Assembly: GCA_005408345.1 (NCBI GenBank)
Contig: SEMN01000089.1
Location: forward strand, 868,001-932,000
Source of the DNA: Macquaria australasica
Taxonomy: Eukaryota > Chordata > Actinopteri > Centrarchiformes > Percichthyidae
Length of the DNA stretch: 64,000 nt
Reading direction: 5' to 3'
The position numbers were made by a program, and so were the translations under genes. The notes under the pieces are model-generated. The model was not told the DNA's origin. It searched no databases and was given only the letters and a program-made list of their open reading frames with translations. Shown here piece after piece: positions 24,370-36,523 of the stretch (positions are counted from its first letter, which is position 1; each line of letters starts with the position of its first letter).

Positions 24370-25513
24370 GGCCAAGTGGGTGCATTTTACATTTTAAGAT
24401 ATTTGACAAATTACTAATGACAGCAGGGAGAAGGGGAAACTGCCTAGTAAGACACCACTTTTGCACTCTTAGAGCCCCATAACAGATAAATAATAATACA
24501 TTAATTGTGCACATTTGTAGCAGTGTTACTTAGTGTTTTCATTGCTTTAGTGAGCACTGTGGACAAATCTACAGCAAGCAGGAAAAGCAGCGCGTGATGT
24601 CTGTTTGTTAAAAATTTCACAATGGCTGCATGTCACCATTGTACACCAAGCGGTTGCTGTGAACTTGCTTCCTCATTCTTCTTGTCTTTAAAAATACGTT
24701 GGCTATCTGGTTGTTGGTTTTTTGTCGGGGGTACCATAGACCGAAGAGCCAACCATCAACAAGTAAATTGGAGAGGCACGCGTAAAGGTCTGCATGGCAG
24801 CCACAATTACACAACTGAAGAGGTTTGCGGGTGTGGTCACCGCATGCAGACTATTGTAGAGCTTGAAGGCTCCCAATTGCAAATGCAACAGTCAACGTTT
24901 AGCACAAATCTGGACCAAGGTACAACTAGTATGCCTAGTCAAAAGTGGCACAACAAAATCCTGTTCCCTCAAAGGTAAACACTGTCAGGACGGTTTGCAG
25001 TTGGTGACTTCACCAAAGCTGAATGTTAATTTACTCACCTGCAAGAGCAAATCCACTGATCGCTGTGATTCCATTGAAATGGTTGGAGTTTAGCCTGAAA
25101 TTGTGTCATAATAAATGCTGGTGTTACTGAGCCCTAAAATTGCATCTGAGGATCTTAGAGCACATGTGGTGTGGGTCAGGTAAAAATGTTGATGTTACAG
25201 GTTTGAGTATCAGCCTAGACAGCTCCACCAACCTGCAGCCATCAAAGAAACATAGAAGAAGACAAGCAGACTTTGGATGGTAAGAAGACAAACAATCACA
25301 AGTTTTAAGAGTAGTTTAAGACATTACAGTGGCCTGGGAGAAGGTGACGTAACATGATGTGATTTCACTCATGCCTTGTATTTTGCGACATACAAGAGGA
25401 AGTGGAGGAGATGTGGGTTTAGTCAATATGATAGAGTAACACCACAGGCCATTGACTTCTGCCTCTTGGGACAGCGCATAGTTCATGCTCTGTATTCACA
25501 AAGAAATCCCCAC
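24370..25513. other. Unannotated non-coding stretch
   Basis: The 24600-25100 part has several overlapping open frames on both strands without domain signal. I cannot tell whether it is unique or an old interspersed copy. Confidence 0.45.
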
Positions 25514-25534
25514 CACACACACACACACACACAC
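25514..25534. repeat. (CA)10 microsatellite
   Basis: CA array of about 21 bp, first of a cluster of arrays extending to 26360. Confidence 0.95.
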
Positions 25535-25674
25535 GTTTTATGCAAGAGGGTGAATCGCATCTTATTGTGAAAGGCGTGTAGATAACACCCCGGCATGTGA
25601 AGTCCATCTGTTGCAGTGCCAACAAATACACCTTCATATCCACGAGACATGACCTTCAGACATAAACATCCCTC

Positions 25675-25676
<2 letters not shown>

Positions 25677-25731
<55 letters not shown>
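25677..25731. repeat. (CA)27 microsatellite
   Basis: Uninterrupted CA array of about 55 bp, with a further short CA run at 25738-25749. It is the inverted complement of the GT array that starts about 200 bp downstream. Confidence 0.97.
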
Positions 25732-25733
<2 letters not shown>

Positions 25734-25931
25734 CAGTCACACACACACAGTGAAGCGGAAGAGAGCAGCAGTGTGAGGAGTGGGCTGCGTTGGCACCGAG
25801 TGCAGCAGCTGTGAAAACAGCCAGTAAGTGATGTCAGAGCAGCAAGTGACTCTGGGAAGCAAGGCCACTTTGAAGTGTTTTGAGGTTTTATGGCAGCCCT
25901 GAGAGAGGGCGGCGGATTTGAAGTCGAACTG

Positions 25932-25934
<3 letters not shown>

Positions 25935-25990
<56 letters not shown>

Positions 25991-25991
25991 G
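25935..25991. repeat. Compound (GT)n(GA)n microsatellite
   Basis: GT array at 25935-25969 passes directly into a GA array at 25969-25991. Together with the CA array at 25677 it makes an inverted pair. Confidence 0.97.
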
Positions 25992-26326
25992 CGTTAGACA
26001 CATACACACAACATGCCAACATGAGGAGCGTAGTGAGCCAGAGACACAGAGTGAAATATGGGAGGTGAAGAAAACTATTTCCAGGTAAATTCTCCGCATT
26101 GTGATCGACAGTTTGGCCTCCAGACAGATCCCAAGTGCTGCAGGTGCAATGTTACAACCCTCCCCTCCTTCCCCTTCCTTTCTCACTCCCTCCCTCCCTC
26201 CATCCCCTCCTCGTGCAGGGAAAACACAGCGGAGGGCAGCAGGGGCACAGTGCCAGATGTGCCAAGTCATACCAGCAGACAGGCTGGACAGGATCAAAGA
26301 GCATGGGGTCCAGGAAGAGAAGTATG

Positions 26327-26360
<34 letters not shown>
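26327..26360. repeat. Compound (TA)n(TG)n microsatellite
   Basis: TA array at 26327-26341 passes into a TG array at 26341-26360, a typical TA-to-TG transition. Confidence 0.95.
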
Positions 26361-28075
26361 CTACATAGGAGCAGGTGGGAGGTTGGAGTCCACAGCTCTT
26401 ATGTTCTCATTCTTACACCTTTTTCTTCAGTTACGCAGCTAAAAAGGAAACTGTTCAACATTTCCCAAATTGCAATTAAAGGAGCCTTCTACAGTTTCAA
26501 GAATAAGCATTGCCACTCTGACTCACTGCACACTCATCCTATTTTCCATTTCATTAGTTGATGTTAATGAATATCGGATTATTCCAGACTCAGACTTGAT
26601 CCCGACTGCTGACTGAGCAAAGTTCAGAGACTGGGCATTGCACTAGTTGGCAGATAAACCAGTGTGAAATCAGTCTGCATGCTGGTGATTTCACCCAAGT
26701 GAGGTTTTGTTTGGTGCCATGTCTGGCCTCCTCCTCATCACAGTCCTACAAAGTAGAAGCTGTCTAGGATTGTAAAGGAACGGCAATAAACTCAAAAGAG
26801 ACGCTTTTAAGACGCTAGTGTGACATTTTTCATCTCCTCTTCAACAACCTTCAGCCATTCTTCATTTACATATAATGCATTCATTAAATAAGCTCCGATC
26901 TCTGTGGAGTTTTACAAAAGTTGTGTTTACATTCAGTCTTTTTCACATTGTGTGCAAAGCTGTTTTTTAAAAATATATTTTAAACGATTGGTAGCTTGAA
27001 TTCTTTTTCGCTGCCTTTGTTGGTGCATGAGTTGTACCTGACATTGAGCTTGTTGTTGATGAGAAATCCCTCATGTCTGTTCTCCCATCCCTGATCCCTA
27101 CTACCAGTCTTAGGCTTACAGTCCTCTTGCTGTTCAATCCCCATCATCAAACTGATAAGCTGCATGAGGTTTCTGCATCCAGACTGAAACGCAGCCCAAA
27201 CATCCATTCATGAGGTCTGAGCACTTGACTTCGCAATCTTTACTAGAACGTGGGCAGACGTTTTCCAGCACGCTGACAGAATTACAGCCCTGGAGTCACC
27301 TCTTTCCCACGCCTGGGGGCTATCAATAAACGTCAAAACAAATCATCCCCCCTTTCTCTCTGCGTGACAGTCGAAAAATATGTCCGCTACCAAATTCCTC
27401 GAGTTCTGTTTTTTGCGCCTGCAACTTAAGAGCCTGCTGTAACTTGATAAAGACACTAAATGAGTAAAATGCTCTCTGAGGTATTTGCTTTATGTTCTTG
27501 GCTGAAGTTATGGCAAACACGTGGCTATGCCGGATCTGCCCAGGGCTACAGGTTTTCTTTTAGGTTTTGTTTCACAACCCTGATACATTCACTTATTTAC
27601 AACACAGCTGACGGCAGTGAGACATTCTTTATGAGTTGAGGCAGATTAAGTGTGCAACAGTTAGACAAAAAACATCACTGAAAAATAAGTTGCATGAGTG
27701 ATGAGTCTCTGGTCACAGCTTTTAAAACTAATCTGAGATGTCAAAAAGTAAGAAATTTCTTCTCAATGCATTTTTTTAACCTATAAAAATAGACATGCAA
27801 AAGTAGATTAAGCTCAATATTTTGATCCTATGAAGTGATGTCAATTGATTCTAGCTGTGACACGCATTTGAAAAAAAACTTTAAAAATTAAAATGGTAAA
27901 AGATAACATGCATAACAGAGTGTAGGTTTTTTTTGGGAAAAAAAGGGAGATTTGGGGAATAACGTGTACACATTATGATTAAAAAAAGGTCCTAATATTT
28001 GACAATAATGTGTTTGTCTCTCTATGTTCCTGTTTGTTTGTGTGTGTGTTTGTGTGTGTGTTGGAGTGGGCGTGG
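26361..28075. other. Mostly unique non-coding stretch
   Basis: No gene recognised. The stretch at about 26840-26960 has homeobox-like cores (ATGCATTCATTAAATAAG) in otherwise complex sequence and could be a conserved non-coding element; this is a guess. A GT-rich run with TTT interruptions is at 28037-28062. Confidence 0.45.
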
Positions 28076-28206
28076 TTCTCCCTACACACCTGTCTCCAAT
28101 CGCCACATCACCTCTCCCAGTCTGCTCACCTGCCTCTCATCAGTTCATCTGCCTGCAGTATATCTGCCACTGGATCCCCACTCCCTGCCATTGGCGGATC
28201 AACAAA
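28076..28206 (+). mobile_element. Teleost interspersed repeat remnant
   Basis: CACACCTGTCTCCAATC, CTCTCATCAGTTCATCTGC and the pyrimidine-rich spacing resemble a repeat also seen at 51236-51400 (CACACCTGTCTCTCATC, CCCATCAGTTAATCTACC). I believe it is a common fish repeat with text of the form CACACCTG...CATCAGTC...TGCCAG, but its class is unknown to me. Confidence 0.4.
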
Positions 28207-31200
28207 TAGCTCAACACAGACTGAAGGAGGCCTGCGTTCTCAGCCTCCATTACTTTCTAATAGGAGTTGAGGCCACACACGTGACTGACAGCAGGACAGT
28301 TTCTCCTCTTTGTCTTGAATATCCTGCGAGACTCAATGTTTTTGTTTCTCTTACATTCCTTTTCTCTCAATTTGCTGTCACCTTTTATTTCATACAAACA
28401 TACAGTATATCCATCATTGCGCTGCTCCTTTTTCCTCCCGAATTCCTCCGTTCATCTTTCAGGACTTCATCCCAACACATCCTTTCTCTCTTCTCCCTTT
28501 CATTCTTAACTTGCTGCCACAGTCCCCCTTCACCTTTTCATCTCATATTATGCCCCATCTTCTAGAAATCTTTCACCACTGCACTGCTCTCCCTTTTGAA
28601 AACTCCATGTGCTGCTAGTATGTGCACATGTGTACTCTCCCAGCAGGAGAGTAGTGAAGGTGTGTTTTCCTGCCTCCAGCTTGTTAGAGAGTGAGTTTTT
28701 CTGTGTTTCCAGCTGCATGCTAAGAGGCCGTCTGGCACGTCAATCTGTCAGCATACCCACCAAGACCTGATGGGAGCAGCTACAGCATGGGGAATGGGAC
28801 TTCACTCAGTGACCCTGGATGTTCATTCCAGGCCTCTGTCAGAGACTTGGTTTTGAGTTTCACCTCATTTGGATGTTTCATGAATTCATAAATCCACTTC
28901 TCTTCTCAGTCCAGTAGTTTAACAGCTAAGTGGCTTGACATTAGTTTCCTTTAGGATACAAAACCAAAATTAAGGAATCAGTATGACTCAAATTAAATGC
29001 TTGGCTGCGTCTGACTATTTTTTTAGGATATGAAGTGAGTTTCTCAAGCTCTCTTTTTTTGTGTGTACAACGTAAAGACTGTCTAAAAGTGTGTGCTATT
29101 ATCCCCGATTGTACGATGGCAGGTTTTTCGCTCCACCTTCGGGTGTGGCTATTCGGAACAAGCAGAACCGCTTTTGCCTTCTGACCTAGTCAGGCAACGT
29201 TTTGTACAAACTAGTCCATTTCAAGCAAACCCCAGCTTTTAAGGTACCAACACATTCCACAGACCCTTCTTCCATTTCAAATGTATATTATATATTTATA
29301 TTAAACCTGGCATTCACTTTTGACTTGTCTCACAGTATATCTAAGGTAAATAGTGGATGACTAGCCAGTGAGCTAATTTCTTGCACAATAGTGTTGTTTT
29401 TCTTATATAATTTGAACTAGATGTAAAATTCGAATCTTACCATCATCATACTTTCCTGTGTGGAACAAAGCTAGATGGACTTTAGCATTTCTGCAGGCTG
29501 CTACTATTTTTGGCATCACTTAAAAAAATACTGGTGGTGTACAGTAGTCTTGGAGTGGATAGAGAATTACTTATGCTAATCATCGAGTGTATGCTGTGAT
29601 ACATAAAATGCAGAGTCCATCAGTCAGTGAAGCTTATATGGTAAACAATTATCATTTGTTTCAGGAAAAACATACTTTTCAGTTTCTGACAGGCTCAAGT
29701 GTGGAGCAAGACCCAAACCACAAATTAACGTTGGCTGATACAACAACTCTGCATTATTATGCTGTCAATTTGACAACTCTTTTAGCTAGCTATTTTGTGT
29801 CACACTACTTGTGCTCCCATATGTGAGCACTATACAGACCCATGAGATTGTGCCTATCTGGCAGACGACAGTTAAAAAATGCAAGGTGCATGACATAAAG
29901 AAAGGAAGGAGACAGAAAGGTCACAGAAAGTGGGAGCAGTTGCAGGTCATTCAGGCGTTATCCCTTTCCATCTTGGAGACAGACAGATGTAATGGACGCT
30001 AGCTGTCACCGCTGACAAAGCACGGGTCTGGAGAAATGGCTCTGTAAGTGTAAGGTTGAAGGCTCAAATGCCAGTAATGTCAATAATTACAGCTTTTACC
30101 TTAGTTGGAGGTCACGAGGTGCTTCGCTGATTGTGTCAGAGCAGGGAGAGTCCCCTGGTGGTGTGTGTATGTGTCTGTGCGTAATACATACTTTGGTGTG
30201 TGTTTGCAAAAGAGTGGGTGGCTTACTTCTATATTGTTTCTGACTTCATGTCTGGTCTGCGGAGAAAAAGGGACTTTTTCTGCATGCAGCAGCTGCTCAG
30301 ACAGTCAGTCAGTTCATCAGGTCAATGTGACAGTTAATCAGTTGGTGTACTTGGATCATAATATCTAAGATCTGGCACTATGCCACCAAAAACTGCCCTA
30401 TATGGGAATGGCAGCCCATATATTTTTGCCACACAGGATTTCTGTGTCGTATGTGTGTGTGATCTAAACTCCCTGCTCTCTCTATTTCTTTCTCTCACAC
30501 ACTTCCTTCGTCACACTTCTCAGCCCATCATTTAGCATTTTCTCTTTTGAACCTGAACTGTCTCAGGATCATATTTTAGAGCCAAGTGGGCCAGAGGCTG
30601 GGGAGGGGGCTCTGTGGTTAAAGTACATTATGGTGTAGGAATGCATAGGAAATATTAACAAAGAATAAACCATGCTTTCTCTTTCTACTTTACCATCCTT
30701 CTAAGTATCCATCCCTCTTGTCCAGAAGGTTGTGATTACTACAGATGACAGGCCAGTCATGCCCAATCAGCTGCATGCTTCAATCTGTGTTATTGCGCTC
30801 TTACTCGCATACATCCTGCAGTTGGGAAATACTGCTGCAAAAGCAAAAATTACATTGAAGCGGTTGATGTGGTCAGAGATTTTTCTAGGTATGTTTCTCT
30901 GGGGAGTCGTTTATCGGATGCACACAGGAACCACAATTCGTGCCCTACATCCAGATTTTTTGTTTTGATTTGGCTTCAGCATATCAATTTGTCAAGTGTG
31001 AGGGCAAAGTTGGATGGAGTCCAAGTGCTGCAGCTATGACTGAGGGGTAAGAAATGACTTTTTAACCGTACAAAGTTTCGTATGAACGCTCAGGGGATGG
31101 AGGAGGAAATTTCACTTGCAGAGGTTATTGTCTGGACTCTGTGGTTTGGCTCCCACAGGCCTCTGTAGTGTTTGCTTGAAATGGCGGCTTTTTGAATTGA

Positions 31201-32407
31201 AGCTTATTTTCATGTGCTTTGGATGAGAGCATGATTTAAATGCTTAAAATATATATCCGAAAAGCAGTTCTGATGGAGCACACTGTCGCCTTGAGAGTTT
31301 CTGTGCCGCTGCCGTCTTTGCTTCTGAGAGAAGACAGTCATTATTCAAACAACCGCAAGAGGTCGAAAACATGAACCTAAGTTGAATTCTGGTGAGGAGT
31401 CACAAAGCTATGAAGGCATCACCTATACAGTCAGAAACACACTAAGCTACACGAGGCCCAGGTGATTCAGATGACAGTAAGGACCCCTGACCCCAGTTGA
31501 GCAGTGTGTCACCAGTTCCCCTGCAGACTCACTCACACATCTATGCCCAAAAACAAGCATATCCACAAATACACACCAGACAGACATCGTCTGACTGCTC
31601 GCAGGTCAGAGCTGGGCCAAAGCCTGTTTTGATGCAAAGCCTTCTGGGAATTCTGTCTTCCCCTTTTTTTCCCCTCCTAATTGCCTTGTTTACTTTTCCA
31701 GGTTGACTGCAAGTGAGTTTGTGACTAAAAGCTTTTCCACAGTGATGACTGATGTCTTGGATGGGACATGAGTGGGATTACAAGACGCTTTGGCCACCAC
31801 AGCAAGGATGAATAAATTCCTGTAAGATTTGTAAAGAGAAAAATATTTCCGCCTTCTTATGAAGTCTCTTAAATCACCAAAGAAATGGACAAAGTTTTAC
31901 TAGAGCTTAGGTGGAACAGATTAATAAAGACATTGATCTGAATTCAGAAAAGGATCCCTGTTGTTCCAACGTGACAAAAATAATCATGGTTATCTTTGCT
32001 TGTTGCTGTGTTGTCAGAAATTACACATATATAATGGATTACATTTCAAGTTTGTGTGTGTGTGTAGGTAGCAAGGTGGGTAATGACATTTGAGAGACTA
32101 ATGGGTTGTTATGAAAAAGACCAACACGCACACCTTTGAGCTGGTTAATGTCATCAGAAAAAAATATGGAAAGTATGCTTAGGGGAAAATATGACTGCAA
32201 CACTCTGGTGGGTGGTGTTTATTTGTGTGTGCGTGTGTGCATATAAATCAGTGTCCAAGTGTGTGTTTTCTTGCTATTTATGTCAAAGGGTAAAATATGT
32301 CTCTTTCAAGACCAAGGTTCAAGTAGTTTGTCTCAGTTCTTACAGAACACGTCAACACACATAAATCGAAACCTAAAGCTGATGTATGCTTGTGTTTGTT
32401 TTCGCAG
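28207..32407. other. Mostly unique non-coding stretch
   Basis: Pyrimidine-rich sequence at about 28300-28560, otherwise no named element. An open frame at 30732-30968 has hydrophobic runs but no recognised family. A segment at 30040-30080 has a faint tRNA-like T-arm, too weak to call. Confidence 0.45.
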
Positions 32408-32553
32408 AACTGATTCATCCTCTCCTGCCGTTCTGTTCTTTCCCTCACTGTGGAAAGACTCCAGGACACCTAAGAGGACACTGCGGGTTATTGGTTTTGG
32501 AATGATCCCCAGCTCTTCTCAACAGCCATTAATGAGAAGCTGTAAAACAAATG
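32408..32553 (+). other. Candidate internal exon, unknown product
   Basis: Bordered upstream by TGTGTTTGTTTTCGCAG, a good acceptor, and downstream by AATG|GTAAAG, a good donor; length 146 bp, typical for an internal exon. One frame is open throughout (48 codons; motifs such as SPAVLFFPSLWKD and RVIGFGMIPSSSQ). The Ser/Pro-rich, unstructured-looking product matches no family I know. If real, it lies on the plus strand. Chance pairs of splice signals are common in vertebrate DNA. Confidence 0.2.
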
Positions 32554-32886
32554 GTAAAGGGAAGATTGAGAATGTGAGTATTTTTCTTCACTGCAAAGGC
32601 CGTCACCTTTCTCTGTTTTTGTTAATGTCAGTTATTGCAAGATGAGGCAGGGTTTCTCAATGTGACTAGTGCTGGCAAGAAATTAATTAATAGGTGTTTT
32701 CTACTGATGCTTTCAGGTTCGGTATGTACTGGTGTGTACTGTTTCCCAGAAATATCCACAGCCTCACCTTCTCCCGCCTACTCAGCTTTTGAAGTAACTG
32801 CCAGCAATTGAAATGGAAGCAATACAAACTTAGACAGTACACTATTACAAAGTCACTTAAGTTCTTGTTTGACCAAATGAAGCTAG

Positions 32887-33394
32887 CTTAAAGCTGCCCT
32901 AATAAATATGTATTTATTAACAATGGCTCAAATAATGATTAACGTAAAAGGGGTCGCTTGCAGTGATTAACCCACAGCAAATTATAACCAGATTCCACTC
33001 AGCTCTACGAAGCATTTTAGTGTCCTTCAGCTCATTGTTTTGGTTTTACGGCCTTTTGGTTTACTGTCACGGCTCTCGTCAACCACATTACGCTACCTAC
33101 CCATCACCAAATGTAAGACAGACTAAGTTAGCATCTAGCCGGTGAACATAGTGGGGCATTTAGCTGCAAAAGAGACAGAAGTTGAAGACCGAACAGTAGC
33201 TAAAAAGAGAGTGAATACTGGACTTACACATTCATCAGGTGGACACAAACAGGCCTCCAAATGAATGCTAATATTGCTAAATGTCTGCTGAATGTGTAAA
33301 AAGGCAGCTGTTTGCTAACGTGTTCACTTTAAATGTTATAAAAAATGTGTCTGGTTCCACTACCCCCAAGCGACCCAATGAGTATTGCTTTAAG
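32887..33394. mobile_element. Interspersed element of about 0.5 kb
   Basis: Starts CTTAAAGCTGCCC and ends ATTGCTTTAAG, giving a short terminal inverted match (CTTAAAGC). Just inside are GGGGTCGCTTG at the left and CAAGCGACCC at the right, which are also inverted complements. The interior carries GAGAGTGAATACTGGACTTA and TTCATCAGGTGGACAC, which I know from a widespread percomorph repeat. No ORF. Consistent with a non-autonomous DNA transposon. Confidence 0.6.
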
Positions 33395-34229
33395 GATAAT
33401 GAAACATAAATTGGTTTTTCTTCCACTCAATGCCAGCACAACCTGTTAGCATGCCCTGCACTCTTTAGGCCTTAGACTCAAACATGTGGTTTGCGTGCAA
33501 AGTGGATTCAAAGATGATTTTCCCAAACTTTAAATAATTACTTCCAAGAGGCACTAGGTAAGTTCGCATGTTTACAGTTTCAGACAGCGGTGACAGTAAA
33601 ACATTTGAAAACTGTTTAAACTTCAGTACTGATAAATCATATAATGTGATTTTAGTAAGCTGTTCGTGTTTACCCACCCAGCCAGTCTGTGATCACTTTA
33701 TACCAAAGAATACCAGAGAGATGAGAGAGGCAAAAGATCTAATGTTACCGAATCCAGCTGTTTTTTTTTAGTGTTCACAGTTTGTATTTGTATCAGATCA
33801 TCAGTCTGTTTGGGTGGAGAAGTTTTCAGGAAATCTCTGACATGTCACTTAGGGGGAAAAGGACCACCACTGTTTTTGATTTATTCTGATAAAATAGGAA
33901 AATCTCAGACAAAAAAAAAGACAATTTTTGTTTTTCCATGGGGCCCCAAAGATAGATTCTTGACATCCTTTTGGGCTGAAGAATCCAACTCCTATCCTGT
34001 TTTTAAATAAAATACTTTTCCTGTTAATACATTAACTTATTTTATTATATCTCCTCCCTTATTTTTCCCAACCTGACCGTAACAGCTAGTGAGAGTAACC
34101 GAGCTTCAGAAATCATGGGCAACCTGTGGATTCCCATAGCCTGACAACCCCATCGCGCACATGCTACCTGGGGCTAATCACAAAAACACATGTGAGGCGG
34201 AGCTGTAGCAAGAGGCAGTGTGTGTGAGG

Positions 34230-34230
<1 letters not shown>
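33395..34230. other. Unannotated non-coding stretch
   Basis: A- and T-rich with several poly-A and poly-T runs (33760-33770, 33910-33940). No gene recognised. Confidence 0.5.

Positions 34231-34276
<46 letters not shown>
34231..34276. repeat. (TG)23 microsatellite
   Basis: Uninterrupted TG array of 46 bp, preceded by a short GTGTGTGAGGC segment. Confidence 0.97.
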
Positions 34277-34278
<2 letters not shown>

Positions 34279-35600
34279 CAAATGAGAAACAGGCTGACGA
34301 GACAAACACATTCTACTTAACCCATGTGCTTTAATCCCCAGGTCTGCACTTTGTCGACTTGATGGCATTTGTTTTGGTCTTCGCGTAAGCAAATCAATAT
34401 GCCATGTCTAATATTTGCCATCTTTCAGCAGACTGACCTGGTTCATTCAATGCTCTGCTGAACCAACACACGTGGGATTTACGGGGGACAAAGAAAAGGC
34501 AGGAATGCCTTCACGTGCATATATATCTCAGCTGATGGAAAACACATGCCTGCTATAGCTTAGTATGGATTTTAATAATAACTCATACTGTATGGAAGTG
34601 GCTTGATTTGAATAAAATACTGCCACAGGTTAAACATTTTTCAAGCTGGACTTACATAAATGACCCACATGAAATCTACGGCTAAGAAAAAAACAAAGTG
34701 ATGCATATGACCTTTATGCTAGTGGTTAAACCTGGTCAGAGTCCTGCAGTGTCCTCTGTCTTTCACTGTGGCCTCGCAGCTTTGAGCCGGGTCTGCTATG
34801 AGGATTGTCGGCACGGATCTGCTGTGCCGTCACATTCCCCAGACTGCACACACACTGAGGCTGCGGAGTGGGTCAGTAGGACAATGCTGTGTGTGGGTTT
34901 GTCTGGGTTTCAGTTTTATTTTGATCTATAACCCCACTGGGGATCTGATATCCAGAATGGATGATTGCACAGTTGGCAGTACTTTTAATGGGGATTTTTC
35001 ATTGGGCTGCATGATATGAAGTAGAGAAAGAAACTAAACTATTCAACATGCATCCATAAAAACTTTCACATACACATAAACTGACTTTAATCCCTTGACC
35101 ACTATATATACATATATCATATCCTGTTGCTGTAATCTGCCTTTTATGGCATGTTGTCCAAAGAGCCTCTCAGGTACATACAAATTCCACATTAAGCCAT
35201 GCAGTTTCACATATATCTCAACACATTGTAATGCTCACGGACATTTGAGGCTCCAGAAGTGAATCGGCAAGTAAACTGACACTGACCGCAGCCAGTCCCT
35301 TGTGCCAATTTGGCAACCGTGCAGCGTATTAATTTACAGCAAAACTTTCCATGAGGTACGTGGAATAAGATGCCGTTTGGATACGACAGAGGCAGTGCAG
35401 CAGTCTGACGGAAGAGGACAATGGATGAACATTTTCCCACATGACAGCATCACATTCTAGCTGTGGTGTTTGTGTTGGACTGTGGGTCGACTGCATTGTC
35501 CCGTGACTAAATGCCACATGTCTGGGAAAAATATATGTGGGAGGAAATGTGACTGCCTTGAATCATCATCTTCTATAGAAAGAAGAAATTCCCCACCATG
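34277..35600. other. Unannotated non-coding stretch
   Basis: No gene or named repeat. Open frames are short and unsupported. Confidence 0.5.
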
Positions 35601-35800
35601 TAATGTCCTCTCTTACAAAAATTAAAATGTCTTGTTCTAGAAAAATCCTTATTAAATACAATGACTTATTTTGCATTTATAACGTTTTCTTTTTGGAAAA
35701 CTAATGTCCTCCTTCAGGATGGCTTCTTTTGAGAGTACAGTGTCTTCTCTTAAGAAAATAACGTCCTGTCTCTGGAAAAATAATCTCCTGTTTTCAAAAG
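35601..35800 (+). repeat. Degenerate ~22-bp tandem repeat
   Basis: About eight diverged units begin near 35601, 35625, 35659, 35681, 35703, 35739, 35760 and 35781. Each has the form AAtGTCcT-(pyrimidine-rich)-GAAAAa: for example AATGTCCTCTCTTACAAAA, AATGTCTTGTTCTAGAAAAA, AACGTCCTGTCTCTGGAAAA. Spacing is mostly 21-24 bp, with two longer steps (34 and 36 bp). It is an old minisatellite rather than a dispersed repeat; no protein is encoded. Confidence 0.65.
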
Positions 35801-36143
35801 CTTCCACAGAAAGTCAGTCGTACATGGCAACAAAGGAAGCTGACACTTGAAAGGACATAAATCACTGCAGCTTTGCCAAAAAGTTTAAAACAACACAGCC
35901 GAGAGATGCTGACAAAGAGCTCGGGTGGGTATGTACGCCATTTCTGTGTTTGTGTATCCATGTGCGTCAGAACTGACCTCTGTTCCCTTTCAACAAATTC
36001 AAATTGAATGTCATGTCTTTATCAGCCTGTCCATGAAACGAGCTACTTTTATTGCTTGTATTCATATCAGTTTTTATTAAATTCTGCTGTGCCTTAAAGC
36101 TATGAAAGAGCACTGGATAGACGTCTATATGCTACCATTTTGA

Positions 36144-36160
36144 GTGTGTGTGTGTGTGTG
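36144..36160. repeat. Short (GT)8 microsatellite
   Basis: GT array of about 17 bp. Confidence 0.85.
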
Positions 36161-36195
36161 GTGCATGCATATGATATGTGCATGAGCCTTTATTT

Positions 36196-36227
36196 ATACA
36201 AGGTTCCTCATATACAAGGTTCCTCAT
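36196..36227. repeat. Perfect 16-bp tandem duplication
   Basis: ATACAAGGTTCCTCAT occurs twice back to back with no mismatch, which suggests a recent duplication. Confidence 0.95.
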
Positions 36228-36523
36228 ATATCTTTAACATTGCACTGTAGATGAAATGATCCATGAAGCCACAACAGGATCGGCTCCAGACTGAAACATA
36301 AGGAAGTGGTCATGTGAAGGCAACAGCAACATGCACAACTCCAACAGTACAGTTATGAGGCTGATTGTGGGCATTTTGTAGGGAAGGGGGAAAGGTGGAT
36401 TAGTTTAGCTTTTCTTTGGAAGTGAAATTTCTTCACTTGTTTATTTGGTTTCACTGGTGCAGTTTGAAAGCTGGATGCCAGCTGCTGTGGCAGCAACAAA
36501 AACGTTCACACTGTCACACTTAC

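Noticed and set aside
25737..26297. 186-codon minus-strand open frame
   Set aside because: It crosses the GT and GA arrays (His-Thr and Ser-Leu runs) and owes its length to them.
27999..28565. 188-codon plus-strand open frame
   Set aside because: It spans a GT-rich run, a probable interspersed repeat and pyrimidine-rich DNA, which is naturally poor in stop codons. No domain seen.
30040..30080. tRNA or SINE head
   Set aside because: Only a faint T-arm-like AGGTTGAAGGCTCAAAT; no A box, no cloverleaf.
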